Position numbers and translations under genes: made by a program. Below, piece by piece: positions 40,061 through 48,631 of a stretch of 64,000 nucleotides of DNA (its first letter is position 1; every line of letters starts with the position of its first letter). This stretch comes from DASRHY01 sp035650275. Its GTDB lineage: Bacteria; Actinomycetota; Actinomycetes; Propionibacteriales; Kribbellaceae. The stretch lies in contig DASRHY010000004.1 in NCBI GenBank assembly GCA_035650275.1, forward strand, positions 11,601 through 75,600, given 5' to 3'. The notes under the pieces were generated by a model, which was not told where the DNA came from, made no database searches, and saw only the letters and a list, made by a program, of their open reading frames with translations.

Positions 40061-41466
40061 GCAGGTCGTGGGAAGGCGACCGGGCTGCGGTTCCCGGCGC
40101 TGTCGACGGCGCGGATGCCGAAGAAGAAGTTGTCCTTCGAGACGTTCGGCAGCACCACGCTGGTGACATTGCCGACCTCGATGGTGTCGTTCCACTCGAG
40201 ATCGGTGGTGGGCCGCATCACCACCTCGTACCCGGCCAGGTCGCCTTCGGTGTTCGGGCTCCAGCGCAGCTCGGTGTCGACCCGCAGACCGGCGGTGTTG
40301 ATCACCGCACCGCTGGGCACCGCGGGCGCGAGGGCGAGCGCCGCGAGCGCGGCGGCATTCACCCGGGCCGCCCGGGCGACGTAGTCGAAGTCGACGAACT
40401 CGGGCAGGTCGCCGATCTGCACGCCGTTCTCGACCCGGACGTCCTGGTGCTGGTGCCGGTAGTCCTCCTTCGGCTCGGTGAACCGCACCGCGGTGTAGCC
40501 CTGCTGCAGGAACGGGATGTGGTCGCCGCCGCGGCCCAGCCGGTCCCGGCGGTAGTTGATCCGGACCTTCATCAAGGTCGCCGCGTTCTCCGCGACCTCC
40601 TTGATGTACCGGGCCAGCTGCCGTGCGGGCGTCTCGGTCTCGCCACCGCCGAACCGGCGCCAGTCCGCCTCCAGCGGGCTGGGCGGGTTCGCCAGACCCT
40701 CGGCGAACACCCGGATGCTGAACGGGTCGCGCTCCCCTGCAGGGCCAACCGAGCTGCCGACGATGTCGTTGGTGAACATGCCGGCGATGTTCCGGCCCGC
40801 GGCCTTGGCCTGGGTCGCGAAGAAGTTGGAGCCGAACAGGCCCTGTTCCTCCCCCGCGACGGCCATGAAGACCAGCGTGGCGTCAAAGTGGCGGGTGGCC
40901 ATCACCCGGGCCATCTCCAGCACCGCCGCGACACCGGACGCGTCGTCGTTCGCACCCGGGGCGTCCGAGGTGAAGTTGGTCGGGTCGGTCGGCATCGAGT
41001 CGTAGTGGCCGCTGACCACGTACGTCCGGTCGACCGAGTCCGGCCGGTCGCCGCGCAGCGTCGCGACGACGTTCGTGATCGGCGTCGGGACCGGGATCCG
41101 CGGTGCGACACCCTGGATGTACGACTGCAGCTCGACCGTCATCCGGCCGCCGGAGGTCAGCGCGACCTTGCGGAACTCGTCGAACAGCCAGTCCCGCGCA
41201 GCGCCGATGCCGCGGGTCGGGTCGTCCTGCGACGACAATGTGTTGCGGGTGCCGAACGAGACCAGCTTGAGGATGGTCCGTTCGATGTTGGCCGCGCTGA
41301 TCTCGCGCAGCATGGCCCGGATCTCGGCCGGTGGTTCCGGGCCGGTCCAGCCTTCCGTCGTGTCAGCGGCATGGGCGGTGGTCGTGCCGAGCAGCGGAAT
41401 CGATCCCGCCGCCGCGGCACCCGCGAGTGCCTGTCGCCGTGTGATCCCCGAGAGCTTCTCAGTCAT
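40057..41466 (-). CDS. Secreted M28-family metallopeptidase with Tat signal and C-terminal Fn3-like domain
   Basis: A 469-aa zinc aminopeptidase. The N-terminus has a twin-arginine signal, TRRQALAGAAAAGSIPLLG, ending at an AHA-type cleavage site. The two-zinc site is His in VVSGHYDS, Asp in GANDDASGVAAV, Glu-Glu in AVAGEEQGLFGS, Asp in MFTNDIVG and His in YRHQHQDVR. The last about 95 residues (DTELRWSPNTEGDLAGYEVV...) look like a fibronectin type III domain. It would be folded before export and act outside the cell. Start ATG 41466. Confidence 0.92.
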   Translation of the reverse strand: MTEKLSGITRRQALAGAAAAGSIPLLGTTTAHAADTTEGWTGPEPPAEIRAMLREISAANIERTILKLVSFGTRNTLSSQDDPTRGIGAARDWLFDEFRKVALTSGGRMTVELQSYIQGVAPRIPVPTPITNVVATLRGDRPDSVDRTYVVSGHYDSMPTDPTNFTSDAPGANDDASGVAAVLEMARVMATRHFDATLVFMAVAGEEQGLFGSNFFATQAKAAGRNIAGMFTNDIVGSSVGPAGERDPFSIRVFAEGLANPPSPLEADWRRFGGGETETPARQLARYIKEVAENAATLMKVRINYRRDRLGRGGDHIPFLQQGYTAVRFTEPKEDYRHQHQDVRVENGVQIGDLPEFVDFDYVARAARVNAAALAALALAPAVPSGAVINTAGLRVDTELRWSPNTEGDLAGYEVVMRPTTDLEWNDTIEVGNVTSVVLPNVSKDNFFFGIRAVDSAGNRSPVAFPRPA

Positions 41467-41560
41467 GGGCGGTATCTCCTCGATCACCGAACGTGTCAGC
41501 CTTCGAACGTACGCCGCACTCGCGGCGCTGCCCAGAACTCGCGCTACCAGGATTTGGCTA

Positions 41561-42205
41561 TCAGTGCTGATCGGTCACGAACCACACCCCGACCGCGGGC
41601 ACGGTGCCCTCGTTCCGGTACCGGTGCGGGGTGGTCGAGTCGAACGACAACGCGTCGCCCGGCCGCAGCACGATGTCCTCGAAACCGAGAGTCAGCACAA
41701 GCTCGCCGCTGATCAGGTACCCGAACTCGCAGCCCTGGTGCCGCATCAGCCCGTCGTTGCTTGACGAGGTACCGCCCGGATCGTAGGTGACCATCAGGAA
41801 GTCCGTGGCGACGTGCGGGAGCGCGCCGAGGCGTTCCCAGGTGACACCGGAGTCGAGCGTGATCACCTGGCGCTGCGCCGGCGTGACATACGGGCCGAGC
41901 CGGCTGCCGCGGGCCGAGCCGAGCGCCTCCAGCACCGTCGACGGCGGCCCGGTCTCGCCCACCGCCCGCGGCTGGTCGGCCACCTGAGCCGAGCCGGTGC
42001 CGAACACGTCCTGGATCGAGATGCCGAGCGCCGAGGTGATCGCGTACAGCGTGCTCACCGAGGGCTGGCTCTTCTCGTTCTCGATCTGCGAGATCAGGCT
42101 GGCGGACACGCCGACGTCGCGGGCCAGGCTCCGCAGCGACAGGTCGCGCTTCAGCCGCTCCTCGCGGATTCGCTGGCCGACGGACGGCAGCTCTTGCGCC
42201 GGCAT
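41561..42205 (-). CDS. XRE-family regulator with C-terminal cupin
   Basis: A 214-aa repressor/activator. The helix-turn-helix is in residues 10-65 (RDLSLRSLARDVGVSASLIS, QIENEKSQPSVSTLYAI). The cupin is in residues 130-210 (RHQGCEFGYLISGELVLTLG, FDSTTPHRYRNEG), where a small ligand would bind. Such regulators (PuuR/ClgR-like architecture) often control catabolism of an amine or amino-acid derivative. It is divergent from, and likely controls, the M24/E1/amidohydrolase operon. Confidence 0.88.
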   Translation of the reverse strand: MPAQELPSVGQRIREERLKRDLSLRSLARDVGVSASLISQIENEKSQPSVSTLYAITSALGISIQDVFGTGSAQVADQPRAVGETGPPSTVLEALGSARGSRLGPYVTPAQRQVITLDSGVTWERLGALPHVATDFLMVTYDPGGTSSSNDGLMRHQGCEFGYLISGELVLTLGFEDIVLRPGDALSFDSTTPHRYRNEGTVPAVGVWFVTDQH

Positions 42206-42285
42206 CCGACCTCCTGATCTGTGTAGCGAGCCTGCACACTCTACCGCGCCTGTTGCCGCCTTGTGGTCGCTCTGTTAAGTATGTA

Positions 42286-42314
42286 TTGACGCCGGCCACG
42301 AGCGATGTTTAGTT
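42286..42314 (+). promoter_or_regulatory. Candidate sigma-70 promoter of the catabolic operon
   Basis: TTGACG (42286-42291), a 17-nt spacer, and TTAGTT (42309-42314) precede ATG 42348. A GAGGTGAT ribosome site lies between (42335-42342). The surrounding intergenic DNA (42206-42347) is noticeably A/T-richer than the coding sequence and would also hold the promoter of the divergent XRE-cupin gene. Confidence 0.5.
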
Positions 42315-42347
42315 ATCTGCAACACCGGTCGAACGAGGTGATGCCCC

Positions 42348-43691
42348 ATGGCAGTCCGCACCTACGGCCCGAACGCGGTGGACTGGGAACAGCGGATCGA
42401 TCTCGGCAGGCTCCGCGATGACCGACTGTCCCGGCTCAAGCAGACCCTGGAACGCTCCGATCTGGGCGCTCTGCTCACGTTCGACTTCGGCAACATCCGC
42501 TATATGACGTCGACCCACATCGGCACCTGGGCGATGGACAAGCTGATCCGGTTCGCGGTGCTCCCCCGCGGCGGCGAACCGGTGCTGTGGGACTTCGGCT
42601 CCGCCGCGAAGCACCACCAGCTGTTCGACCCGTGGCTGGACGGCGAGAAACGCGCCCGAGCCGGGATCTCCACACTGCGAGGTGCGTTCAACCCCAAGGC
42701 CGGGATCGCCGACGACGTGGCCCGCAAGGTGGCTGCGGTGCTGGCCGAGTACGGCCTGACGAACGAGCCGCTCGGCGTCGACCTGGTCGAGATGCCGGTG
42801 CTCGAGGCGCTGCGCAACCAGGGCCTGACCGTGGTCGACGGGCAGCAGGTGTTCCTGGAGGCCCGCCGGATCAAGACGGCGGACGAGATCGGGCTGCTCA
42901 CCCAGGCCTGCTCGATGGTGGACGCGGCGTACGAGGAGCTCTACCGCTTCCTCCGCCCCGGCGTCCGCGAGAACGAGTGCGTCGGCCTGGTCAGCAAGGT
43001 GCTCTACGACCTCGGCAGCGAGTACGTCGAGGGCGTCAACGCGATCTCCGGTGAACGCTGCTCGCCACACCCGCACGTGTACTCCGACCGGATCGTGCGG
43101 CCGGGCGACCCGGCGTTCTTCGACATCCTGCACAGCCATCTCGGCTACCGGACCTGCTACTACCGCTGCTTCGCGGTCGGCAGTGCGTCACCGGCGATGC
43201 GGGACGCCTACGTGCGCTGCCGCGAGTACATGGACTCAGCGATCGCGCTGGTCCGCCCCGGCGCGACCACCGCGGACATCGTCGAGGTCTGGCCGCGCGC
43301 CGAGGAGTTCGGCTTCCCGAGCGAGGAGGCGGCGTTCGCGCTGCAGTACGGGCACGGTGTCGGGCTGTCGATCTGGGAGAAGCCGATCTTCAGCCGGCTG
43401 GTCTCGCTCGACCATCCCGAGGTGCTCGAGGAAGGCATGGTGTTCGCGCTCGAGACCTATTGGCCGGCCGCAGACGGCTGGTCCGCGGCCCGGATCGAGG
43501 AGGAGGTGGTGGTGACCGCGACCGGGTGCGAGGTGATCACCAAGTTCCCGGCCGAGGAGCTGCTGGTCGCCGGGCAGCGGTACTGGACCGCGGGCGGACC
43601 ACTGAGCAGCACCCGCGAGTCCCAGTCGAACCTCAACACCCCCGCAGGCCGCGGCCTGATGACAGCCGGGCACGACGGTCATGGCGACTGA
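42348..43691 (+). CDS. M24-family protein (Xaa-Pro peptidase/creatinase fold) with altered metal site
   Basis: A 447-aa pita-bread-fold protein: N-terminal domain with FDFGNIRYMTSTHIGTWAM and VLWDFGSAAKHHQLFDPW, C-terminal M24 domain. Metal ligands by alignment to PepP: Asp259 (PAFFDILHSH), His336 (QYGHGVGLSIWEKP), Glu369 (GMVFALET), Glu384 (ARIEEEVVV) are kept. The second Asp is replaced by Cys270 (GYRTCYYRCF). Creatinase and related non-peptidase members also lose ligands, so a C-N lyase or hydrolase of a small molecule is as likely as a dipeptidase. First gene of the operon; 11-bp overlap with E1 alpha. Confidence 0.83.
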   Translation: MAVRTYGPNAVDWEQRIDLGRLRDDRLSRLKQTLERSDLGALLTFDFGNIRYMTSTHIGTWAMDKLIRFAVLPRGGEPVLWDFGSAAKHHQLFDPWLDGEKRARAGISTLRGAFNPKAGIADDVARKVAAVLAEYGLTNEPLGVDLVEMPVLEALRNQGLTVVDGQQVFLEARRIKTADEIGLLTQACSMVDAAYEELYRFLRPGVRENECVGLVSKVLYDLGSEYVEGVNAISGERCSPHPHVYSDRIVRPGDPAFFDILHSHLGYRTCYYRCFAVGSASPAMRDAYVRCREYMDSAIALVRPGATTADIVEVWPRAEEFGFPSEEAAFALQYGHGVGLSIWEKPIFSRLVSLDHPEVLEEGMVFALETYWPAADGWSAARIEEEVVVTATGCEVITKFPAEELLVAGQRYWTAGGPLSSTRESQSNLNTPAGRGLMTAGHDGHGD

Positions 43692-44673
43692 CACCGACGC
43701 CACCGCGCTGGCGGCCGAGCTGCTCGACCTATACGAGCAGATGGCGGTGATCCGCCGTACCGAGAAGGCCGCGCAGGACCTGTTCCTGGCCGGCCTGGTG
43801 AAGGGCACCACGCATCTCGCCGCCGGGCAGGAGGCGGTCGCGGTCGGCGCCAGCGCGGCGCTCCGTCCGGACGACTACGTGTTCGCGACGTACCGCGGCC
43901 ACCACCACGCGATCGCCCGCGGCGCCAGCCCCGAGGCCTGCCTGGCCGAGCTGATGAGTCGGTCGACCGGGCTGTGCAAGGCCAAGGGCGGCTCGATGCA
44001 CCTGACCAAGGCGGACAGCGGCATGCTCGGGTCGTACGCGATCGTCGGCTCGCACCTCCCGATGGCGGTCGGTGCGGCCTGGTCGGCGATGCTGCGCGGC
44101 ACCGAGCAGGTCGCGGTGGCGTTCTTCGGCGACGGCGCCACCAACATCGGAGCGTTCCACGAGGCGCTGAACCTGGCCGCGGTGTGGAAGCTGCCGGTGG
44201 TGTTCGTCTGCGAGAACAACCTGTACATGGAGTACACCCCGATCGGCTCGGTGACCGCGGTGGCCAACCCCGCCGCCGACCGCGCGGCGGCGTACGACCT
44301 GCCAGCGGAAGTTGTCGACGGCAACGACGTTCTGCTGGTCCGGAACGCCGTCGCCCGCGCGGTGACCAAGGCCCGCGCGGGCGACGGTCCGACCATTCTC
44401 GAGGCCCTCACCTACCGGCACTTCGGGCACAGCCGCACCGATCCCGCGACGTACCGCCCGGCCGACGAGGTCGAGGCCTGGCTGGCCCGCGACCCGCTGA
44501 CGATCGCCCGGGCTCGGCTCGCCGAGCTCGGGACGTCGACCGCGGCCGCCGACGAGCGCGCCGAGCGCACCGTCGCCGAGGCCGTCGAGGCGGCCAAGGC
44601 CGCGCCGCCCGCGGACCCGGCGGAGGCGTTCACCGACGTCTGGGCGGACGGAGGTGCGGCGTGGCGGACGTGA
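43681..44673 (+). CDS. Thiamine-pyrophosphate dehydrogenase E1 alpha subunit
   Basis: A 330-aa E1 alpha of the 2-oxoacid/acetoin dehydrogenase type. The TPP-Mg motif is FFGDGATNIGAFHEALNLA with VFVCENN following. Other features are the phosphorylation-loop-like RHFGHSRTDPATYR and the entry motif THLAAGQEAVAVGASAAL. Pairs with the E1 beta encoded next (13-bp overlap). No E2 lipoyl acyltransferase or E3 is in this operon, so the complex must borrow them or use another acceptor. The short length and GLCKAKGGSMHL motif resemble acetoin dehydrogenase E1 alpha. Confidence 0.9.
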   Translation: MATDTDATALAAELLDLYEQMAVIRRTEKAAQDLFLAGLVKGTTHLAAGQEAVAVGASAALRPDDYVFATYRGHHHAIARGASPEACLAELMSRSTGLCKAKGGSMHLTKADSGMLGSYAIVGSHLPMAVGAAWSAMLRGTEQVAVAFFGDGATNIGAFHEALNLAAVWKLPVVFVCENNLYMEYTPIGSVTAVANPAADRAAAYDLPAEVVDGNDVLLVRNAVARAVTKARAGDGPTILEALTYRHFGHSRTDPATYRPADEVEAWLARDPLTIARARLAELGTSTAAADERAERTVAEAVEAAKAAPPADPAEAFTDVWADGGAAWRT

Positions 44674-45638
44674 CGTACCGCGAGTCCGTTGCCGAGGGCA
44701 TCGCCAGGGAGATGCGACGCGACCCGACCGTGGTCTGCCTCGGCGAGGACATCGGTGCGGCCGGCGGGGTGTTCAAGACCATGGCCGGCCTGTACGACGA
44801 GTTCGGGCCGCGCCGGGTCTGGGACACGCCGATCTCCGAGCAGGCGATCGTCGGCGCGGCGATGGGCGCGGCGATGACCGGGATCCGGCCCGTGGCCGAG
44901 ATCATGTTCTCCGACTTCCTGGCCTGCTGCTGGGACTACCTGGCCAACGAGATCCCGAAGGTGCGGTACATGACCGGCGGCCAGGTCACGGTGCCGCTGG
45001 TGGTCCGGACCGCGAACGGAGGCGGGCTCGGGTTCGGCGCGCAGCACTCGCAGGCGGTGGAGAACTGGGCGTTCACGGTCCCCGGCCTGAAGATCGCGGC
45101 GCCGTCGACACCGGCCGACGTGGTCGGGCTGATGGCGTCCGCGATCCGCAGCGACGACCCGGTCGTGGTGTTCGAGCACAAGGGCCTGTTCGCATCCAAG
45201 GGCCCGGCCGCGCCACCGGACCACGTCGTACCGCTCGGCGAGGCGAACGTCGTACGGCGCGGCGCCGACGTAACCGTGGTCGCACTGGCCTCGACGGTGC
45301 CGATCGCGCTCAGCGCCGCCGAACAGCTCGCGGCCGAGAACATCGACGTCGAGGTGGTCGACCTGCGCTGCCTGGTCCCGCTCGACATGCGCACCGTCCT
45401 GGAGTCGGTCCGGCGCACCTCGCGGCTGGTGGTCGTCGAGGAGAACCCGTACCAGGGCGGGTGGGGTGCGACCGTGGTCTCGGTCGCCGCCGACGAGGGA
45501 TTCGAGCTGCTCGACGCGCCCGTGGTCCGGGTCGCGGCCGAGTGCGTGCCACTGCCGTTCGCCGATGCCCTCGAGGACGAGGTCATCCCGAGCACAGCCA
45601 AGCTCGCCGACGCCATCCGCCGGCTGAGTTCCTACTGA
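44661..45638 (+). CDS. 2-oxoacid/acetoin dehydrogenase E1 beta subunit
   Basis: A 325-aa E1 beta. Signatures are VVCLGEDIGAAGGVFKTMAG, DTPISEQAIVGAAMGAAM, TGGQVTVPLVVRTANGGG (acceptor channel) and VEVVDLRCLVPLDMRTVLES. The GTG start at 44661 lies 7 nt after GGAGG (44650-44654) and inside the E1 alpha end, so the subunits are co-translated. It forms the heterotetramer that decarboxylates an oxoacid or cleaves a hydroxyketone using TPP. Confidence 0.9.
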   Translation: MADVTYRESVAEGIAREMRRDPTVVCLGEDIGAAGGVFKTMAGLYDEFGPRRVWDTPISEQAIVGAAMGAAMTGIRPVAEIMFSDFLACCWDYLANEIPKVRYMTGGQVTVPLVVRTANGGGLGFGAQHSQAVENWAFTVPGLKIAAPSTPADVVGLMASAIRSDDPVVVFEHKGLFASKGPAAPPDHVVPLGEANVVRRGADVTVVALASTVPIALSAAEQLAAENIDVEVVDLRCLVPLDMRTVLESVRRTSRLVVVEENPYQGGWGATVVSVAADEGFELLDAPVVRVAAECVPLPFADALEDEVIPSTAKLADAIRRLSSY

Positions 45639-45671
45639 TCCACCGAACAGCTCGCAGAAGGAGTGACCGGC

Positions 45672-47030
45672 ATGAGTGACAAGATGCTCGTCCGCGGCGG
45701 CCATGTCGTCTCCGTCGACCCCGCGATCGGCAACCTGGCACGGGGGGACGTGCTGATCGAGGACGACAAGATCGTCGCCGTCGAGCCGTCCGGCGACGAA
45801 CCGATGGCGGACGCGAAGGTCGTCGATGCCGACGGGTTCATCGTGATGCCCGGCTTCGTCGACACCCACCGGCACACCTGGGAGGCCGCGATCCGCGGCT
45901 CGGCGCCGAACGCGACGCTGGACGACTACTTCGTCGAGATCCTGGACACGTTCGCGCCGCTGTACCGGGCCGAGGACGTATACGCGTCGAACCTGGCCGG
46001 CTCGCTGGAGTGCCTGAACGCCGGCATCACCACGCTGGTGGACTGGTCGCACATCAACAACACGCCCGAGCACCCGGACGCCGCGATCCGCGGGCTGCAG
46101 GAGTCCGGGATCCGCGCGCAGTACGCGTACGGCAGCGCGAACACCTCGCTGGCCGACTACTGGTTCGAGAGCAAGCTGCAGATACCGGGCGACGACGTAC
46201 GCCGGATCCGGGACAGCTACTTCAGCTCCGACGACGGGCTGCTCACGATGGCGCTGGCCACCCGCGGGCCCGGCTTCTGCGTGGACGACGTGGTGCGCGC
46301 CGAGTGGGAGCTGGCCCGCGAAGTCGGCATCCCGATCACCGTGCACGTCGCGATGGGCCGGCTGGCCGGACGGTTCGGCATGGTCAAGCAGCTGAGCGAC
46401 CTGGGACTGCTCGGGTCGGACACGACGTACGTGCACTGCTGCTACTTCAGCGACGAGGAGTGGCAGCTGGTCGCGGACAGCGGCGGCACGATCTCGATCG
46501 CGGCGCAGGTCGAGACCCAGATGGGACACGGCTGGCCGCCGGTGATGAAGGCGATGCAGTACGGCCTGCGGCCGAGCCTGTCGATCGACGTGGTGACCAC
46601 GGTGCCGGGCGACATGTTCACCCAGATGCGCGCGGCGTTCGGCTCCGAGCGGGCCCGTATGAACGCGGTGTTCTGGGAGAAGAACGAGGCGGCGTCCGGG
46701 CTGCTGACCGCGGAGCAGTTGGTGCGGATGGCGACCATCGACGGGGCATACGTCGCGGGACTCGAGGACCGCACCGGGTCGCTCACCCCGGGCAAGAAGG
46801 CCGACGTCCTACTGCTCGACGCCCGGGCGCTGAACGTCGCACCCGTGATCGACCCGCTCGCCGCGATCACGATCTGCGCGGACGTGTCGAACGTGGACAC
46901 CGTGATCGTCGACGGCGTGGTCCGCAAGCAGGGCGGCAAACTGCTCGCCGACACCGACCGGGCCCGGCAGCTGGTCGAGGACTCCCGCGACTACCTGCTC
47001 GAGCAGTCGCGGCAGAAGCAGCCCGCATGA
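45672..47030 (+). CDS. Amidohydrolase family protein (TrzA/AtzA/SsnA-like deaminase or chlorohydrolase)
   Basis: A 452-aa metal-dependent hydrolase. The HxH motif is MPGFVDTHRHTWEAAIRG, metal His residues follow in ITVHVAMG and TTYVHCCYFSD, and the catalytic Asp is in PSLSIDVVTTVPGDM. The composite beta-sandwich is MLVRGGHVVSVDPA at the start and LTPGKKADVLLLDA near the end. Members remove amino or chloro groups from heterocycles such as guanine, cytosine, triazines or adenosyl compounds. Start ATG 45672 with AGAAGGAG upstream; 33 bp after E1 beta. Confidence 0.88.
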   Translation: MSDKMLVRGGHVVSVDPAIGNLARGDVLIEDDKIVAVEPSGDEPMADAKVVDADGFIVMPGFVDTHRHTWEAAIRGSAPNATLDDYFVEILDTFAPLYRAEDVYASNLAGSLECLNAGITTLVDWSHINNTPEHPDAAIRGLQESGIRAQYAYGSANTSLADYWFESKLQIPGDDVRRIRDSYFSSDDGLLTMALATRGPGFCVDDVVRAEWELAREVGIPITVHVAMGRLAGRFGMVKQLSDLGLLGSDTTYVHCCYFSDEEWQLVADSGGTISIAAQVETQMGHGWPPVMKAMQYGLRPSLSIDVVTTVPGDMFTQMRAAFGSERARMNAVFWEKNEAASGLLTAEQLVRMATIDGAYVAGLEDRTGSLTPGKKADVLLLDARALNVAPVIDPLAAITICADVSNVDTVIVDGVVRKQGGKLLADTDRARQLVEDSRDYLLEQSRQKQPA

Positions 47031-47908
47031 GCCCAGGCCACCTGGTCCGGCGGGCGGGCGAGGCCGCGTACTCGGCTCCGGTCGACGGCTTCGCCCGCTG
47101 GCCGGTCGTCGGCGAGCACGCCGGCGCGGTGCACACCGGGTTCGGGCTGTGCCGGCTCGAGCCCGGCGGCAGCGTGCCGACGCACCTGCACTCCTACGAG
47201 GAGAGCGTGTACGTCGTGGACGGGTCCGTGGTGCTGCAGACCGGAGACGGCGCGACCCGGCTCGGGCCCGGCGACTACGGCGTGATCCCGGTCGGGGTGG
47301 TGCACTCCTGGCGTAACGAGTCCAGCGAGCCGGCCCGCTGGGCGGACATGCTGGCGCCGGCGCCGCGGTCGCGGTACGACGACGACACGGTGCTGGTGAC
47401 TCAGTTGCCGCAGGCAACCGCCGAGCCGGTGGACGTCCGGGACCCGCGCAACCGGCGGTTCGGCAATATCACGGCCGCGCACATGGACGTCGAGAAGCAG
47501 GGCCAGGACCAGCTGGCGGTGACGGCGAGCATGCGCACGGCGCTGCTGGTCTACGGCGGCATCACGGTCAAGATGATGGTCGACTCCGACCTCGGCGCGC
47601 GGCTGTCGACGATGTTCATGGTCGAGTACGCGCCGGACGGTGGCACCGGGCCGCACGATCACCCGTTCGAGGAGACGTACTACTTCCTGGAGGGATCGGC
47701 GCTGGCGACCTTCGACGGCGAGGAGTACGAGCTCGGCGCCGGTGACGTGGCCTGGGCCGGGGTCGGCTGCATGCACAGCTTCCGGAACCTCGGCCGCGGC
47801 CGGCTTGCCTGGCTGGAGACGCAGGCACCGCAGCCGCCGGGCCGGCACTCGTACCGGTTCGTGCGGGACTGGGACTATCTACGCGACGCCATCCGGAAGG
47901 AGACCTGA
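47027..47908 (+). CDS. Bicupin domain protein
   Basis: A 293-aa protein with two cupin barrels (about residues 45-115 and 190-265). The metal-binding motifs are THLHSYEESVYVVDGSVVL with GVVHSWRNES, and HDHPFEETYYFLEGSAL with CMHSFRNLG. The two-barrel arrangement resembles ureidoglycine aminohydrolase and gentisate-type dioxygenases, so it could hydrolyse or oxidise the amidohydrolase product. The ATG overlaps the preceding stop (ATGA), and its own stop overlaps the SDR start by one base. Confidence 0.88.
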   Translation: MSPGHLVRRAGEAAYSAPVDGFARWPVVGEHAGAVHTGFGLCRLEPGGSVPTHLHSYEESVYVVDGSVVLQTGDGATRLGPGDYGVIPVGVVHSWRNESSEPARWADMLAPAPRSRYDDDTVLVTQLPQATAEPVDVRDPRNRRFGNITAAHMDVEKQGQDQLAVTASMRTALLVYGGITVKMMVDSDLGARLSTMFMVEYAPDGGTGPHDHPFEETYYFLEGSALATFDGEEYELGAGDVAWAGVGCMHSFRNLGRGRLAWLETQAPQPPGRHSYRFVRDWDYLRDAIRKET

Positions 47909-48624
47909 TGTCCAGCACTGGCAGCGTCGTGGTGATCGGTGGCACCGGCGGACTCGGCCGGGCGGTGGCCGAGCACTACGCCGGTCAGGGCACCGACGTG
48001 GTGCTGTCCGGCCGCGACCCCGACCGCGCGAAGTCGACCGCCGCCGAGATCGCCCAGCAGACCGGCGCGCCGGTCCGCGGGATCGCGCTCGACCTGGCCC
48101 GGCCGCCGGAGCTGGAGGACGCGCTGGCGGACGTCGGCCAGGTCCGGCACCTGGTGCTCGCCGCGATCAACCGTGACCACAACACCGCGGCCGAGTATGA
48201 CGTCGCGCAGGCGATCGCGCTGGTGACGCTCAAGCTCGTCGGGTACACCGAGACGATCCACCTTCTGCTGCCCCGGTTCACCGGCAACGCGTCGATCGTC
48301 GTGTTCGGCGGCCAGGCGCTGAACCGGCCGTACCCGGGCTCGACCACCGTCTCCACCGTGAACGGCGGCGTGGTCGGGATGGTGCACAGCCTCGCCGTCG
48401 AGCTGGCGCCGATCCGGGTCAACGCCGTGCACCCGGGCATCGTCGGCGACAGCCCGTACTGGTCGGCGCGCCCGCCGGAGGTGTTGGAGGCGATCCGGGC
48501 CCGGACGCCGATCGGCCGGCTGGCCAGCATGCAGGACATCGTCGGCGCGGTCTCGTTCCTGCTGGAGAACCAGGCGGTGAACGGCCAGAGCCTGGCCGTC
48601 GACGGCGGCTGGCTGCTGATGTGA
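47908..48624 (+). CDS. SDR-family oxidoreductase lacking the usual Tyr-x3-Lys pair
   Basis: A 238-aa Rossmann protein. The nucleotide site is VVVIGGTGGLGRAVAEHYAG and the C-terminal substrate part is RVNAVHPGIVGDSPYW. Where classical SDRs have YxxxK, the sequence reads TTVSTVNGGVVGMVHSLA, so the catalytic Tyr and Lys are replaced. This atypical subgroup exists in actinobacteria; activity may be different or lost. Coupled to the bicupin gene (TGATG junction). Confidence 0.85.
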   Translation: MSSTGSVVVIGGTGGLGRAVAEHYAGQGTDVVLSGRDPDRAKSTAAEIAQQTGAPVRGIALDLARPPELEDALADVGQVRHLVLAAINRDHNTAAEYDVAQAIALVTLKLVGYTETIHLLLPRFTGNASIVVFGGQALNRPYPGSTTVSTVNGGVVGMVHSLAVELAPIRVNAVHPGIVGDSPYWSARPPEVLEAIRARTPIGRLASMQDIVGAVSFLLENQAVNGQSLAVDGGWLLM

Positions 48625-48631
48625 GCCTCGG

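Noticed and set aside
42348..43691. DMSP lyase (DddP) identity for the M24 protein
   Set aside because: Some N-terminal resemblance, but the DddP metal-site Asp pattern is not conserved and the gene context does not fit.
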